This document shows, piece after piece, positions 46,005 to 55,133 of a stretch of DNA of 64,000 nt. Position 1 is the stretch's first letter; each line of letters starts with the position of its first letter. The DNA comes from Prevotella koreensis (lineage in GTDB: Bacteria; Bacteroidota; Bacteroidia; Bacteroidales; Bacteroidaceae): NCBI RefSeq assembly GCF_003977605.1, contig NZ_RYYU01000001.1:2170590-2234589 (forward strand), in the 5' to 3' direction. The notes beneath the pieces are model-generated. The model saw only the letters and a program-made list of their open reading frames with translations. It ran no database searches and was not told the DNA's origin. Position numbers and translations under genes: made by a program.

Positions 46005-46604
46005 TCAAAAACAAAACTTTCCCGTTGCCATTATATCATGAAGGCGGATTGTACCTGTTGTAATTCCGTGGCCATCTCGTACGTTCATCAGTCCGATATT
46101 TCCTTCGAGGCCAATTCTCCATTTCCCCATCTTATACATTACGCTTGGTTGTATTCCGAAGTTGAATTTCTTTGCCACGTTCAATCCGTTGAGAGGGTGT
46201 CTTGGGTCGTGGTCTATATAATATTCAGAACCGCTAACGCAGAAAGAGAATACCGGTCCGAGACCCAATATCCATTTCTTGTTCTTGGCAATACCATGCC
46301 ATTGCACTATCAAGGGGATGTCAATATACTCAAAATCATCTATCTGTGATCCAACCTCTCCCGATCTGAAGATGCCCGTCATAAGCCCTCGCCATGCTAT
46401 TCCCGGCATGACAGATAGTTTCTCGTTGATATGGTAGTTCAGCCCATATCCGATTTTCGATGATAGTCCGGTTTCGCTGCCATAGTCATTGTCCTCTACA
46501 AAGAGTCCCGCTCCGGTGTAAATGTTGTGTTCCCAACGTTTCTCTTGTGCCGATACGGTTGTCGTGATTGCCAATATTGTCAGCGCTGCAAACAGTTTCT
46601 TCAT
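46005..46604 (-). CDS. Outer-membrane beta-barrel protein
   Basis: The 199-residue protein has a signal peptide (MKKLFAALTILAITTTVSAQ) and alternating beta strands typical of small outer-membrane barrels (GLSSKIGYGLNYHINEKLSV, KKWILGLGPVFSFCVSG, FNFGIQPSVMYKMGKWRIGL). It ends in an aromatic residue (GKFCF) as barrel proteins do. It resembles the PorT-like outer-membrane barrels of Bacteroidetes; the exact function is unknown. Confidence 0.75.
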   Translation of the reverse strand: MKKLFAALTILAITTTVSAQEKRWEHNIYTGAGLFVEDNDYGSETGLSSKIGYGLNYHINEKLSVMPGIAWRGLMTGIFRSGEVGSQIDDFEYIDIPLIVQWHGIAKNKKWILGLGPVFSFCVSGSEYYIDHDPRHPLNGLNVAKKFNFGIQPSVMYKMGKWRIGLEGNIGLMNVRDGHGITTGTIRLHDIMATGKFCF

Positions 46605-46737
46605 AATAGTGATATTTATAATTATTAATGGTTAATTTCTTATATGTATAATATGGTATATGTGGAAAAATTGCATTTCGTGCCTGTCTTTTTTGTACTT
46701 TTTAATTTGCAGTGGGTGCAAAGGAATTGTTCTGTTT

Positions 46738-46830
46738 TGCAAAATGGGCGATTTTGCTGACCAATTTCGCCTGTTTTGGTTTGCAATTTGGGCGAATTTG
46801 CAGAGTAATTTGGGCGAAATTGCTGAGGCG
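46738..46830. repeat. GCAATTTCGCC repeat, copy 3
   Basis: The stretch has gcaaaatgggcgattttgct, ccaatttcgcc, gcaatttgggcgaatttgc and ttgggcgaaattgc, the same unit in both orientations. It lies in the divergent gap between the two barrel-protein genes. Confidence 0.7.
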
Positions 46831-46910
46831 TATTGTAGCAAGTATATGTTTGTAAGGCATTTCCGGTGTTTCATTTCGGTTAGAAAACGTTAATATTGAC
46901 AATCGGGACA

Positions 46911-46940
46911 TTGAAAGTAATAAGAAAAGGCGTATTTTTG
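46911..46940 (+). promoter_or_regulatory. Promoter upstream of the DUF2490-like gene
   Basis: TTG (46911-46913), 19 bases and TATTTTTG (46933-46940) fit the Bacteroidetes promoter well. The leader to the start at 47246 would be about 300 bases, and I see no gene in it that I can support; a 61-codon hydrophobic frame overlapping the promoter (46896-47081) is doubtful. Confidence 0.6.
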
Positions 46941-47245
46941 CAAGACATTAAACTTCAGTCGTTCATTAGGACGCATTTGATTGTATTTGCTATTGTCGGC
47001 ATACTTTCCTACTGCTTTAGTACGCTTGTCGGCATCTGCACTGGTATTACTTCTCGACGTAACCCGCTAAGAATTCGATGAAACGTCAGCACATCTGTTC
47101 GACAATCGAACAAAATAAGTTAAGGACTATAATTACTGATTGGGGTTTAACATGAATATCAATAATGAGAAGAATGTGGGATAAACAATTTTTCGGTAGC
47201 AAGAAATTGTGCCTCAATGATTATGTTCCGGGGCTGTCGAAACTT

Positions 47246-48004
47246 ATGATACCAATCAAAAAGTTTCTCGGAAAGGTGTTGATGATGTTGGTTGCAGTGT
47301 CTTTCGCCATACCGTCAGTGGCGCAGGGCAACTCGGAAACCGGATTATGGACGAGCATAGAGGTGGAGAAGAAACTCGACGAACGCTTCTCTGTTGTCGG
47401 CGAGACCGAACTGCGGTTTCGTGGTAATCTGCGTAAGGCCGACAGATGGTCTGTTGCGGGAGGGGTGGAATACAAGTTGTCGGAATGGCTGAAAGTTGAT
47501 GCCGGGTATAAGTTCATCAGTAGTTATAAAGCCGCCGAAACAAAAATGAAAGACAATGGTGTGGATATTCTTAAACGTACAGCCTCTTACCGCGATTCGC
47601 GTCATCGTCTTTATGCATCGGTCGTCGGTTCGTTGGATGCCGCTCGTTTCGGCTTCTCGCTGCGCGAACGATGGGAGTACACTCGCAACTGTGCAGCCAA
47701 TGTTGACAGTTACGACTACGATGAGAACCGTTGGGAAACAAGAGTGAAGGACGGAAAGGCGAAACATACGTTGCGCTCTCGCTTACAAATGGAATACGAC
47801 ATTCCGTCGTGCGAAATCACTCCGTATGCCGATGTCGAGGTTTACAGCGTAAAAGGAGGTACTGACAAGTTGCGCTACACCGTGGGAGCCGATTGGAAGA
47901 TGAATCGGAAAAACCGTTTTTCGCTATTTTATCGCTACATTGACGAGAAAGGTGACGACTTGAATGAGCACATTGTCGGAGTGGGGTATAATTATCGTTT
48001 TTGA
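47246..48004 (+). CDS. DUF2490-like outer-membrane protein
   Basis: The 252-residue protein is started at 47246 because MIPIKKFLGKVLMMLVAVSF with cleavage after PSVAQ is then a normal signal peptide; ATGs at 47165 and 47174 would add 25 polar residues. The rest alternates beta strands (GLWTSIEVEKKLDERFSVVG, RWSVAGGVEYKLSEWLKVDA) and ends FYRYIDEKGDD, GVGYNYRF with a terminal Phe, as in outer-membrane barrels of the DUF2490 type. Function unknown. Confidence 0.75.
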   Translation: MIPIKKFLGKVLMMLVAVSFAIPSVAQGNSETGLWTSIEVEKKLDERFSVVGETELRFRGNLRKADRWSVAGGVEYKLSEWLKVDAGYKFISSYKAAETKMKDNGVDILKRTASYRDSRHRLYASVVGSLDAARFGFSLRERWEYTRNCAANVDSYDYDENRWETRVKDGKAKHTLRSRLQMEYDIPSCEITPYADVEVYSVKGGTDKLRYTVGADWKMNRKNRFSLFYRYIDEKGDDLNEHIVGVGYNYRF

Positions 48005-48077
48005 TGTTTTCCAATCGTTATGTTGTTGATATACGTCAAGAAAAAAGCTGTTGTTGATATTATTTCGTAAGAATACT

Positions 48078-48176
48078 TGCATTTGTGTGCGAAAACAAAT
48101 ACCTTTGCATCGTGTTTTTCATAGTATTAGATTTAAGGTTAACAAAAAGGTTGGAGTACAGCGGTACTCCTTTTTT
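48078..48176 (+). ncRNA. Short promoter-leader-terminator unit, copy 1
   Basis: A promoter (TTG at 48078, TACCTTTG at 48100-48107) is followed by cgtgtttttcatagtatt, agatttaaggttaac and a hairpin GGAGTAC-AGCG-GTACTCC with a T-run (48153-48176). A near-identical unit is at 50161-50262. Transcription would start near 48112 and stop at the hairpin, giving an RNA of about 65 bases, either a small RNA or an attenuated leader of the MutS-like gene at 48210. Confidence 0.65.
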
Positions 48177-48209
48177 ATGTACCTACTTCTGTAATGCAAG
48201 ACTACTGTT

Positions 48210-50018
48210 ATGAAAATGAATAAAGAAAAGAAAGAAATAAAAGAATATTATATCAAGAGAGCAAGCCGGCTGTCAGAAGAAATAAGCGTTAGGAAAACCC
48301 GCAACAGAGCGTTTGTCGGCGGTGAACTGCTGGCCTTCTGTTCGGCAGTGGCGGCTTTTGTGGCGTGGGCATCGGGCGGACTGCACGCACCGATGTTGTT
48401 GCTCGGCTTCGCACTGATTGCTGTGTATGCCGTGGTTCGCCGTTTCGACACTGCCAATATGCGCGAAACGGAGCATTTGGAGGCACTTCGCGCTTATTAT
48501 ATAAAGGAGAAAGAAGCATTGGAAGGCAAGTTCTCATCGTTCGATGACGGTAGTCGCTTTGCCGACACGTATCATGCGTTCTCTTTCGACCTTGACATTT
48601 TCGGAGCAGAATCGCTCTTTCAGCGCATCAGTCGTTGTGTCACACCGGGCGGCTCGGAACGCCTTGCTGCACGCCTGTCAATGCTTCCGCATGACAAAGA
48701 CACAATTCTTGCACGCCAGCAAGCGATAACAGAAATGGCGGAAATGGAGTCGTGGCGTGCCGAATGGAATAGTAACGCAACCGCAAACACGCACAACTCG
48801 CTCCACACTCATCATTCAACCCTCACCGCTCAACCGTCCTCGTTCCTTGAGCGACGCTCTACCTTAATCCTCGCAAATCTCATTATTCTCGGTTTCTTCG
48901 CTTCCGTGACACTTGCTTTCGTCGGTGTTGTTCCGTCGTCGGTGCCCACGCTTTGGGCCGTTATCCAACTTGGGGCAGTCATCGGGGCTACAAGTTCATC
49001 GTTGAAACGCATCAGTGCCGGCGGCGAGAAACTGTTGCGCGGACTTCGTGGATATATACCCTTGGTGCGTCTTGCCGACGATGCCGGTTTCAAGAGTCGG
49101 CTGCTGCTCTCGTTGCAACAAGAACTGAAAGGCGATGCCAATGCACTTGAGGCGTTTGGCGAACTGCGCCGGATACTCGATGGCTATGACCGCAGAGGGA
49201 ATATCCTCGGCATGGTGCTTTTCAATATCCTTTTCATGAGCGACTTTTTCCTTGTTCGCCGCTATCATAAGTGGTACGACCGCTATGCCGACTGTGTAGA
49301 GCGGTGGCTCGATGCGCTTTCAGAGATAGACGCATTGGTGTCGATGTCAACTTTCATATACAATCATCCCGACACCACCATGCCGAAAATAGCAGAGGGC
49401 GACAAGGTGGTTTATGAAGCCCGTGGTCTCCGTCATCCTTTCCTCGGAGACGATGCCGTGAGCAACGATTTCATGGTATGCGACCGAAACTATTACATCA
49501 TAACCGGTGCCAACATGGCAGGAAAGAGCACTTTCTTGCGTGCCATTGGTGTGAATTATGTGTTGGCAATGGCCGGAATGTCGGTCTTTGCCACCGATAT
49601 GACTGTCGGCGTGTTCAATCTTTTCACCTCAATGCGCACCACCGACGACCTGCAGCATGGCATAAGTTATTTCAATGCCGAACTGTTGAGACTGAAACAA
49701 CTGCTTGGCAGCGTCAACGAAAACCCTCCGTGCACCTTGATAATACTCGACGAGATACTTAAAGGCACCAATTCGCTCGACAAACTCAACGGCTCGCGCA
49801 TGTTCCTTGAAGCGGTCAGCAGTCTTCCGGTGAGCGGAGTAATCGCCACGCACGACCTCGAACTTTCTCGCATGGCCGACGCGAGCGAGCGTTTCCACAA
49901 CCATTGTTTTGAGATAGAACTCGGCGAAAGTGTCACATACAGTTATAAAATCACGCCCGGAGTGGCAAAAAATCAGAATGCCACCTATCTGCTGAAGCGT
50001 ATCCTGAATGGCGAATAA
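48210..50018 (+). CDS. Membrane-bound MutS-like ATPase
   Basis: The 602-residue protein has the MutS core and ATPase domains but no mismatch-reading domain. Two helices lie at residues 36-76 (LLAFCSAVAAFVAWA, MLLLGFALIAVYAVV) and others at about 222-262, so it sits in the inner membrane with its ATPase in the cytosol. The ATPase has GANMAGKSTFLRA (about 431), TDDLQHGISYFNAELLRL, ILDEILKGTNS and ATHDLELSRMA. A low-complexity insert (NTHNSLHTHHSTLT) lies before the third helix. The role is unknown. Confidence 0.82.
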   Translation: MKMNKEKKEIKEYYIKRASRLSEEISVRKTRNRAFVGGELLAFCSAVAAFVAWASGGLHAPMLLLGFALIAVYAVVRRFDTANMRETEHLEALRAYYIKEKEALEGKFSSFDDGSRFADTYHAFSFDLDIFGAESLFQRISRCVTPGGSERLAARLSMLPHDKDTILARQQAITEMAEMESWRAEWNSNATANTHNSLHTHHSTLTAQPSSFLERRSTLILANLIILGFFASVTLAFVGVVPSSVPTLWAVIQLGAVIGATSSSLKRISAGGEKLLRGLRGYIPLVRLADDAGFKSRLLLSLQQELKGDANALEAFGELRRILDGYDRRGNILGMVLFNILFMSDFFLVRRYHKWYDRYADCVERWLDALSEIDALVSMSTFIYNHPDTTMPKIAEGDKVVYEARGLRHPFLGDDAVSNDFMVCDRNYYIITGANMAGKSTFLRAIGVNYVLAMAGMSVFATDMTVGVFNLFTSMRTTDDLQHGISYFNAELLRLKQLLGSVNENPPCTLIILDEILKGTNSLDKLNGSRMFLEAVSSLPVSGVIATHDLELSRMADASERFHNHCFEIELGESVTYSYKITPGVAKNQNATYLLKRILNGE

Positions 50019-50160
50019 GTAACAAACAACCTCGTGTAAAATATCAATTAATAACTAAAAAGTGCGATTAAAATATGGTTTATAACTTGTTTTCGCGCCC
50101 AAATGGTTGATTTAAGTCAATAAAGTGATATCTTCTTACGATTTGTTATAAAAATATTTG

Positions 50161-50262
50161 CACTGTATTGATATTGTCATTACCTTTGCAACGTGTTTTT
50201 CATAGTATTAGATTTAAGGTTAACAAGATTGGAGTACAGCGGTACTCCTTTTTCTTTTTTAT
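50161..50262 (+). ncRNA. Short promoter-leader-terminator unit, copy 2
   Basis: TACCTTTG at 50181-50188 is followed by acgtgtttttcatagtatta, gatttaaggttaac and the hairpin GGAGTAC-AGCG-GTACTCC (50231-50248) with a T-rich run to 50262. About 55 bases agree almost perfectly with copy 1. It lies 210 bases before the AICAR transformylase gene. The rest of 50019-50471 is AT-rich without a supported gene. Confidence 0.65.
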
Positions 50263-50471
50263 ACACCCCATGTCACATTGGTTTTTATGGGGAGTGTCGT
50301 TGAGACTGCTCCGGTATGACGGAAGTTGCGGGAATGATGCTTTGAAAAACAATTCGTTGAAAATAATATAATATTGACGGTAAAACAGAAAAAAACTGCC
50401 GAAAGGCGTGAAATTAGCAATTTTATTATTAATTTCGCACCACAAATAATCAAAGTATTTAAATTTCGAGA

Positions 50472-51653
50472 ATGAAAGAACTATCATTGAAGTACGGATG
50501 CAACCCCAATCAGAAGCCTTCGCGCATATATATGCAGGAAGGGGAGTTGCCAATCGAGATAATGAACGGTCGTCCCGGATACATCAATTTCCTTGATGCG
50601 TTGAATTCTTGGCAGTTGGTGAAAGAACTGAAAGCGGCGACAGGATTGCCCGCAGCGGCTTCGTTCAAGCATGTTTCGCCTGCCGGAGCAGCGGTGGGAC
50701 TGCCTTTGAGCGACACCCTGAAGAAGATTTATTTCGTTGACGACTTGAATATGGAACTCTCGCCGATAGCATGTGCGTATGCAAGAGCACGCGGAGCCGA
50801 CCGCATGAGTTCGTATGGCGACTTCGTGGCACTTAGCGATACCTGCGATGCTGCGGTGGCAACGCTTCTAAAACGAGAGGTAAGCGACGGTGTGATTGCT
50901 CCCGACTTCACCGAAGAGGCTTTGCAAATATTGCGTGACAAGCGTAAGGGTACGTACAATGTGATAAAGATAGACCCGATGTATGTGCCTGCACCGGTGG
51001 AAACGAAACAATGTTTCGGTATCACGTTCGAGCAGGGACGCAACGAAATACGTCTTGACGACCCCGCGCTTTTCGAGAATATCCCAACACGCAACAAGAC
51101 CTTTGACGATGAGGCACGTCGCGACCTTGTCATCGCACTGATAACACTGAAATACACGCAGAGTAACTCGGTGTGTTATGTTAAGGACGGACAAGCAATA
51201 GGAATAGGTGCCGGTCAGCAGAGCAGAATACACTGTACGCGACTTGCGGGTAACAAGGCGGACATCTGGTGGTTGCGACAGCATCCGAAAGTGATGGCAT
51301 TGCCGTTCGTGAAAAACATACGCCGTGCCGACCGCGACAACACCATAGACGTGTATCTGAGCGACGATAGCGACGATGTTCTGCGCGACGGAATGTGGCA
51401 GATGTTCTTCAGTGAGAGACCGGAACCGCTTTCGCGAGAGGAGAAAAAGGAGTGGATAGCCCACTTGACGGGAGTATCTCTTGGCAGCGATGCCTTCTTC
51501 CCATTCGGCGACAATATCGAACGTGCCCACAAGAGCGGTGTGAAGTATATCGCACAGGCTGGTGGTTCGGTGCGCGACGACAATGTTATAGAGACCTGCG
51601 ACAAGTATGACATCGCTTGTGCGTTCACGTCAGTGAGGTTGTTCCATCATTGA
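50472..51653 (+). CDS. Stand-alone AICAR transformylase
   Basis: The enzyme formylates AICAR with 10-formyl-THF in the next-to-last step of purine synthesis. The 393-residue product matches the C-terminal part of PurH: KYGCNPNQKPSRIY, the catalytic Lys-His in SFKHVSPAGAAVG, RGADRMSSYGDFVALSD, LKYTQSNSVCYVKDGQAIGI and AGQQSRIHCTRLAG. The N-terminal IMP cyclohydrolase domain is absent; the ATG at 50472 follows a non-coding leader. Ring closure must be done by another protein. A promoter-terminator leader unit lies upstream. Confidence 0.9.
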   Translation: MKELSLKYGCNPNQKPSRIYMQEGELPIEIMNGRPGYINFLDALNSWQLVKELKAATGLPAAASFKHVSPAGAAVGLPLSDTLKKIYFVDDLNMELSPIACAYARARGADRMSSYGDFVALSDTCDAAVATLLKREVSDGVIAPDFTEEALQILRDKRKGTYNVIKIDPMYVPAPVETKQCFGITFEQGRNEIRLDDPALFENIPTRNKTFDDEARRDLVIALITLKYTQSNSVCYVKDGQAIGIGAGQQSRIHCTRLAGNKADIWWLRQHPKVMALPFVKNIRRADRDNTIDVYLSDDSDDVLRDGMWQMFFSERPEPLSREEKKEWIAHLTGVSLGSDAFFPFGDNIERAHKSGVKYIAQAGGSVRDDNVIETCDKYDIACAFTSVRLFHH

Positions 51654-51806
51654 TTGAGAGGGAAGTTGGGCTTATGGCTTAAAATATCGACATCAATGCA
51701 GAGCATGGACAAGATGTTATGCCATGACACGTCGAGGTTTGAATAACCGTTTGAGGTGCCCCACTACCGATTATTAATTCATATTTAACATTATATTTAA
51801 CGTAAG

Positions 51807-51998
51807 ATGAGCGATTTCGACGACATATTGATTAATGGCATAAAGTTCGGAAAAGGCGGCCCTAAGAAAGCCGTTGAAGAGAAAGTGAAGACAAAGGCCA
51901 AGAAAAAGAAGTACGTTACAGGTGCTCATGGCAGTGGTTCGGCTATGCAGAAAGCGAAATATCGTGAGCAGAGAGCCAACAGGCGCAAGGGCAAGTAA
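51807..51998 (+). CDS. Small basic protein, unknown
   Basis: The 63-residue product (MSDFDDILINGIKFGKGGPK..., KYREQRANRRKGK) has an acidic start and a Lys/Arg-rich remainder. It could bind nucleic acid or ribosomes. The codon pattern is protein-like (no stops, typical spacing after a leader), and the C-terminal RANRRKGK would suit an RNA contact. I do not recognise a family. Confidence 0.55.
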   Translation: MSDFDDILINGIKFGKGGPKKAVEEKVKTKAKKKKYVTGAHGSGSAMQKAKYREQRANRRKGK

Positions 51999-52203
51999 CG
52001 GCTTGATGCCTCCGGAAAACAAAACAAGCAATGCGCTGCATCACCGCAGCACATTGCCATCTGAAATAGAATCTAAGTTTTAACTCATTTTGTCATGATA
52101 AGGAGCGTTTATCATGCGTTCTTATTTATATAATGCAGAATGTGCGAAATATTGCATGTGGAAACATAAAAAAATCTCTTTGATAATTGACTAGATAGAA
52201 TTA

Positions 52204-52237
52204 AGGCAGGCAAACAATAGTGTTTACCTGCCTTTTT
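52204..52237 (+). terminator. Rho-independent terminator after the small basic protein gene
   Basis: GGCAGGCAAACA and TGTTTACCTGCC form a strong stem with a 4-base loop, followed by TTTTT. It lies about 205 bases after the end of the small gene and between convergent genes. The rest of 51999-52314 has no supported gene. Confidence 0.85.
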
Positions 52238-52314
52238 CATGCCCAATAGGGGCGTTGGTGTTTATTGCTTGGGATGCCGATGCACTTCTATGTTGCTCGG
52301 CTATCACACCAATA

Positions 52315-53514
52315 TTAAATCTTCTGGAAAGCCTTTTCGAGGTCTGCGATGATGTCTTCTGCATCCTCAAGACCTATGGAGAGTCGCACGAGTCCTTCCG
52401 GGATGTTAGATGCGGCACGCTCTTCCGGTGTGTATGGAGAGTGAGTCATTGATGCAGGGTGCTCTATAAGTGTCTCGGTGTCGCCAAGACTTACAGCCAA
52501 AGAGCAGAGGTGAACGTTGTTGATGAGGTTGCGTCCGGCCTCCAAGCCACCCTTCACCTCGAATGCAATCATCGATCCCGGTTTCTTCATGTATTTCTTC
52601 GCAAGGTCATATTGCGGGAAACTCTTCAGTCCCGGGTATGCAATGCTTTCCACCTTCGGATGTTTCTCAAGATATTCTGCCACTTTCTGTGCGTTCTCGC
52701 AGTGACGATCCATGCGCACGTGCAGTGTTTTCAGTCCGCGGTTGATGAGGAAAGCCTCGAACGGACCGAGCACAGAGCCGGTGAGATCCTTTATTCCAAG
52801 GAGTCTTACTTGGTCGATATATTCCTTTGTTCCTACCACGAATCCGGCGATAACGTCACCATGACCGTTGAGGAATTTCGTTGCCGAGTGTACTACCATA
52901 TCTGCACCATGCTCCAATGGGCGGCATAGATAAGGCGTGCAGAAAGTGTTATCCACCATTAGGCGGCAACCCTCATGACGGTGAGTGATTTCAGCAATTG
53001 CCTCTATGTCGGCAACGTGCATGTTAGGATTGGCCGGAGTTTCTACATATACCAACTTGGTGTTCGGGCGCATTGCCTTCTCCACCTCTTTCGGATCGCG
53101 CATATCGACGAACGAAACTTCTACTCCGTAACGCTTCAATCCATGCTCCATGAATGCGTATGTGCAACCATAGAGTGTTTTTCCGGCAACGATATGGTCG
53201 CCGGCCTGCACGCATACCCATATTGCAGATGTGATGGCACCCATTCCTGAAGATGCGCTGACGCATGCTTCTGCTCCCTCAAGCGATGCCACCTTCTGTT
53301 CTACGGCATTACATGTGGGGTTTCCAAGACGGGTGTAGATGTATCCTTCCTCCTCAAGAGCGAAGCGACGACCGCCCTGCTCGGCATTCTCAAATATGAA
53401 AGTGGATGTCTGATAAATTGGCACGGCCAGTGTTCCATACATGTTTTTCTCTGCACCGACGTGTACTGCTCTTGTCGCAAATCCTGATTTTGCAATTTCT
53501 TCTGTTGTCAACAT
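52315..53514 (-). CDS. mgl: Methionine gamma-lyase
   Basis: This PLP enzyme cleaves methionine to methanethiol, ammonia and 2-oxobutyrate. The 399-residue product belongs to the Cys/Met metabolism family (PLP Lys in HSATKFLNGHGDVIAG; ASSGMGAITSAIW). It carries residues diagnostic of methionine gamma-lyase: Cys in YGCTYAF (Cys116 of P. putida) and the Lys-Asp pair in IKDLTG. Cystathionine gamma-synthase is the main alternative but lacks that Cys. It is a single gene, and its + neighbour fba is divergent. Confidence 0.85.
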   Translation of the reverse strand: MLTTEEIAKSGFATRAVHVGAEKNMYGTLAVPIYQTSTFIFENAEQGGRRFALEEEGYIYTRLGNPTCNAVEQKVASLEGAEACVSASSGMGAITSAIWVCVQAGDHIVAGKTLYGCTYAFMEHGLKRYGVEVSFVDMRDPKEVEKAMRPNTKLVYVETPANPNMHVADIEAIAEITHRHEGCRLMVDNTFCTPYLCRPLEHGADMVVHSATKFLNGHGDVIAGFVVGTKEYIDQVRLLGIKDLTGSVLGPFEAFLINRGLKTLHVRMDRHCENAQKVAEYLEKHPKVESIAYPGLKSFPQYDLAKKYMKKPGSMIAFEVKGGLEAGRNLINNVHLCSLAVSLGDTETLIEHPASMTHSPYTPEERAASNIPEGLVRLSIGLEDAEDIIADLEKAFQKI

Positions 53515-53719
53515 AGTTATTTTGATTTAAGATTATAAATTGGTTATAATTGTTTATTCCATGTTTTTTTCGAGGCGTGCGGGCACACCAAGTCCTTATC
53601 TTATAAAATAACGCGCTTTTATACAAATTATTATAAACAGGTGTTTTTAAATAATTGTATATGGCTTTAATGTTTTCTGCACAGAATATTCAAATGGCTA
53701 TAAAAAAACATTGAAACTC

Positions 53720-53750
53720 TTTGCAAAGACAAAATAAAGTGCTATCTTTG
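53720..53750 (+). promoter_or_regulatory. Promoter of the aldolase gene
   Basis: TTTG (53720-53723), 19 bases and TATCTTTG (53743-53750) match the Bacteroidetes consensus exactly. It lies 48 bases before the aldolase start. Confidence 0.8.
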
Positions 53751-53798
53751 CAAAAAATAACGATAAACGGGATATCAACTTATTAAATAGTTCTTATT

Positions 53799-54800
53799 AT
53801 GGTAAATTACAAAGATCTTGGTCTTGTGAACACTCGTGAAATGTTCAGTAAGGCCGTTGCTGGCGGATATGCAATCCCAGCATTCAATTTCAATAATATG
53901 GAGCAGATGCAGGCAATCGTTCAGGCTGCTGTTGAGACAAAATCTCCTGTAATAATGCAGGTGTCTAAGGGTGCGCGCAACTATGCCAACGCAACTATTC
54001 TCCGCTACATGGCTGAGGGTGCTGTGGCATACGCCAAGGAATTGGGTTGCGAGAAGCCGGAAATTGTGCTTCATCTCGACCATGGAGATACTTTCGAGAT
54101 TTGCAAAGACTGTATTGACTGTGGTTTTTCGAGCGTGATGTATGACGGTTCTGCACTTCCTTTCGAGGAGAACATTGCCATCACACGTCAGGTTGTGGAG
54201 TATGCTCATAAGTATGACGTAACTGTTGAGGCAGAACTCGGTGTCCTTGCCGGTGTTGAGGATGACGTGGTTGCAGAAGAGAGCCACTATACCAAACCGG
54301 AAGAGGTTATCGAATTTGCTACCCGCACGGGTTGTGACTCGCTCGCCATATCTATAGGAACAAGCCACGGAGCATATAAGTTCAAGCCGGAGCAGTGCAC
54401 ACGCGACCCGAAGACCGGTCGTCTGATTCCTCCTCCATTGGCTTTCGACGTTCTTGCAGAGATAGAGAAGAAACTCCCGGGTTTCCCAATCGTTCTTCAT
54501 GGTTCTTCTTCTGTTCCGGAGGAGGAAGTAGAGACTATCAACAAGTACGGCGGTAACCTGCCCGATGCTGTTGGTATTCCTGAAGAGCAGTTGCGTAAGG
54601 CAGCAAAGAGTGCCGTTTGCAAAATCAACATCGACTCTGACAGCCGTTTGGCTATGACTGCTGCAGTGCGCAAGCATCTTGCCGAACACCCTGATCATTT
54701 TGACCCACGTCAGTATCTGAAGCCTGCACGTGAGAGCATGAAGAATATGTATGTTCATAAGATTGTGAATGTGCTCGGTTCTGATGGCAAACTCGGATAA
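53799..54800 (+). CDS. fba: Class II fructose-bisphosphate aldolase
   Basis: The zinc enzyme splits fructose 1,6-bisphosphate in glycolysis. The 333-residue product has the zinc ligands in VLHLDHGDTFE, the His of IGTSHGAYKF and of VLHGSSSVPEEE, and phosphate-site residues (NIDSDSRLAMT). It has a consensus promoter and a strong terminator, so it is a single-gene unit. Confidence 0.96.
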   Translation: MVNYKDLGLVNTREMFSKAVAGGYAIPAFNFNNMEQMQAIVQAAVETKSPVIMQVSKGARNYANATILRYMAEGAVAYAKELGCEKPEIVLHLDHGDTFEICKDCIDCGFSSVMYDGSALPFEENIAITRQVVEYAHKYDVTVEAELGVLAGVEDDVVAEESHYTKPEEVIEFATRTGCDSLAISIGTSHGAYKFKPEQCTRDPKTGRLIPPPLAFDVLAEIEKKLPGFPIVLHGSSSVPEEEVETINKYGGNLPDAVGIPEEQLRKAAKSAVCKINIDSDSRLAMTAAVRKHLAEHPDHFDPRQYLKPARESMKNMYVHKIVNVLGSDGKLG

Positions 54801-54834
54801 TGCACATCTGATAATACACGGCCGTTGAAGGCTT

Positions 54835-54883
54835 ACAAGATAAGTCCCTGTCCCTCGTATGAGGAGCAGGGACTTTATCTTGT
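54835..54883 (+). terminator. Terminator after the aldolase gene
   Basis: ACAAGATAAGTCCCTG pairs with CAGGGACTTTATCTTGT. The long stem contains A/T runs at its base on both sides, so it can end transcription in either direction. It begins 35 bases after the aldolase stop. Confidence 0.8.
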
Positions 54884-55075
54884 TATTCCGCTTTTTCGAT
54901 CTCTCCAAAACCACTTCTGTCCCATGTTTTTAGTGCAACAACAGTTGGTTGAACACAAGAATAGGGCGATGACGGAACCTCTGCTTACGAATGTCAGGCT
55001 GTGGTTAGGGTGGGGGAGCAAGCATATTTTTGATATGATGGTTTGTGGTTAATGGTAAACGAGTGCATAATAGGA

Positions 55076-55133
55076 TATGAAATGGAAAGCAAAATCGCCG
55101 ATTTTGCTGACCAATTTCGCCGATTTTGCTTTC
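55076..55133. repeat. GCAATTTCGCC repeat, copy 4, with 13-bp inverted ends
   Basis: GAAAGCAAAATCG and CGATTTTGCTTTC are perfect 13-bp inverted arms enclosing cgattttgctgaccaatttcg. The inner sequence also appears in copies 2 and 3. The remaining part of the 566-base gap 54801-55366 has no gene I can support. Confidence 0.75.

Noticed and set aside
46896..47081. 61-codon hydrophobic frame before the DUF2490-like gene
   Set aside because: It overlaps the promoter at 46911-46940, so its start would not be on the transcript; no family match is evident.
53775..54914. Long minus-strand frame of 379 codons across the aldolase gene
   Set aside because: It lies opposite the clearly conserved aldolase and has no recognisable motif; it is a shadow of codon bias.
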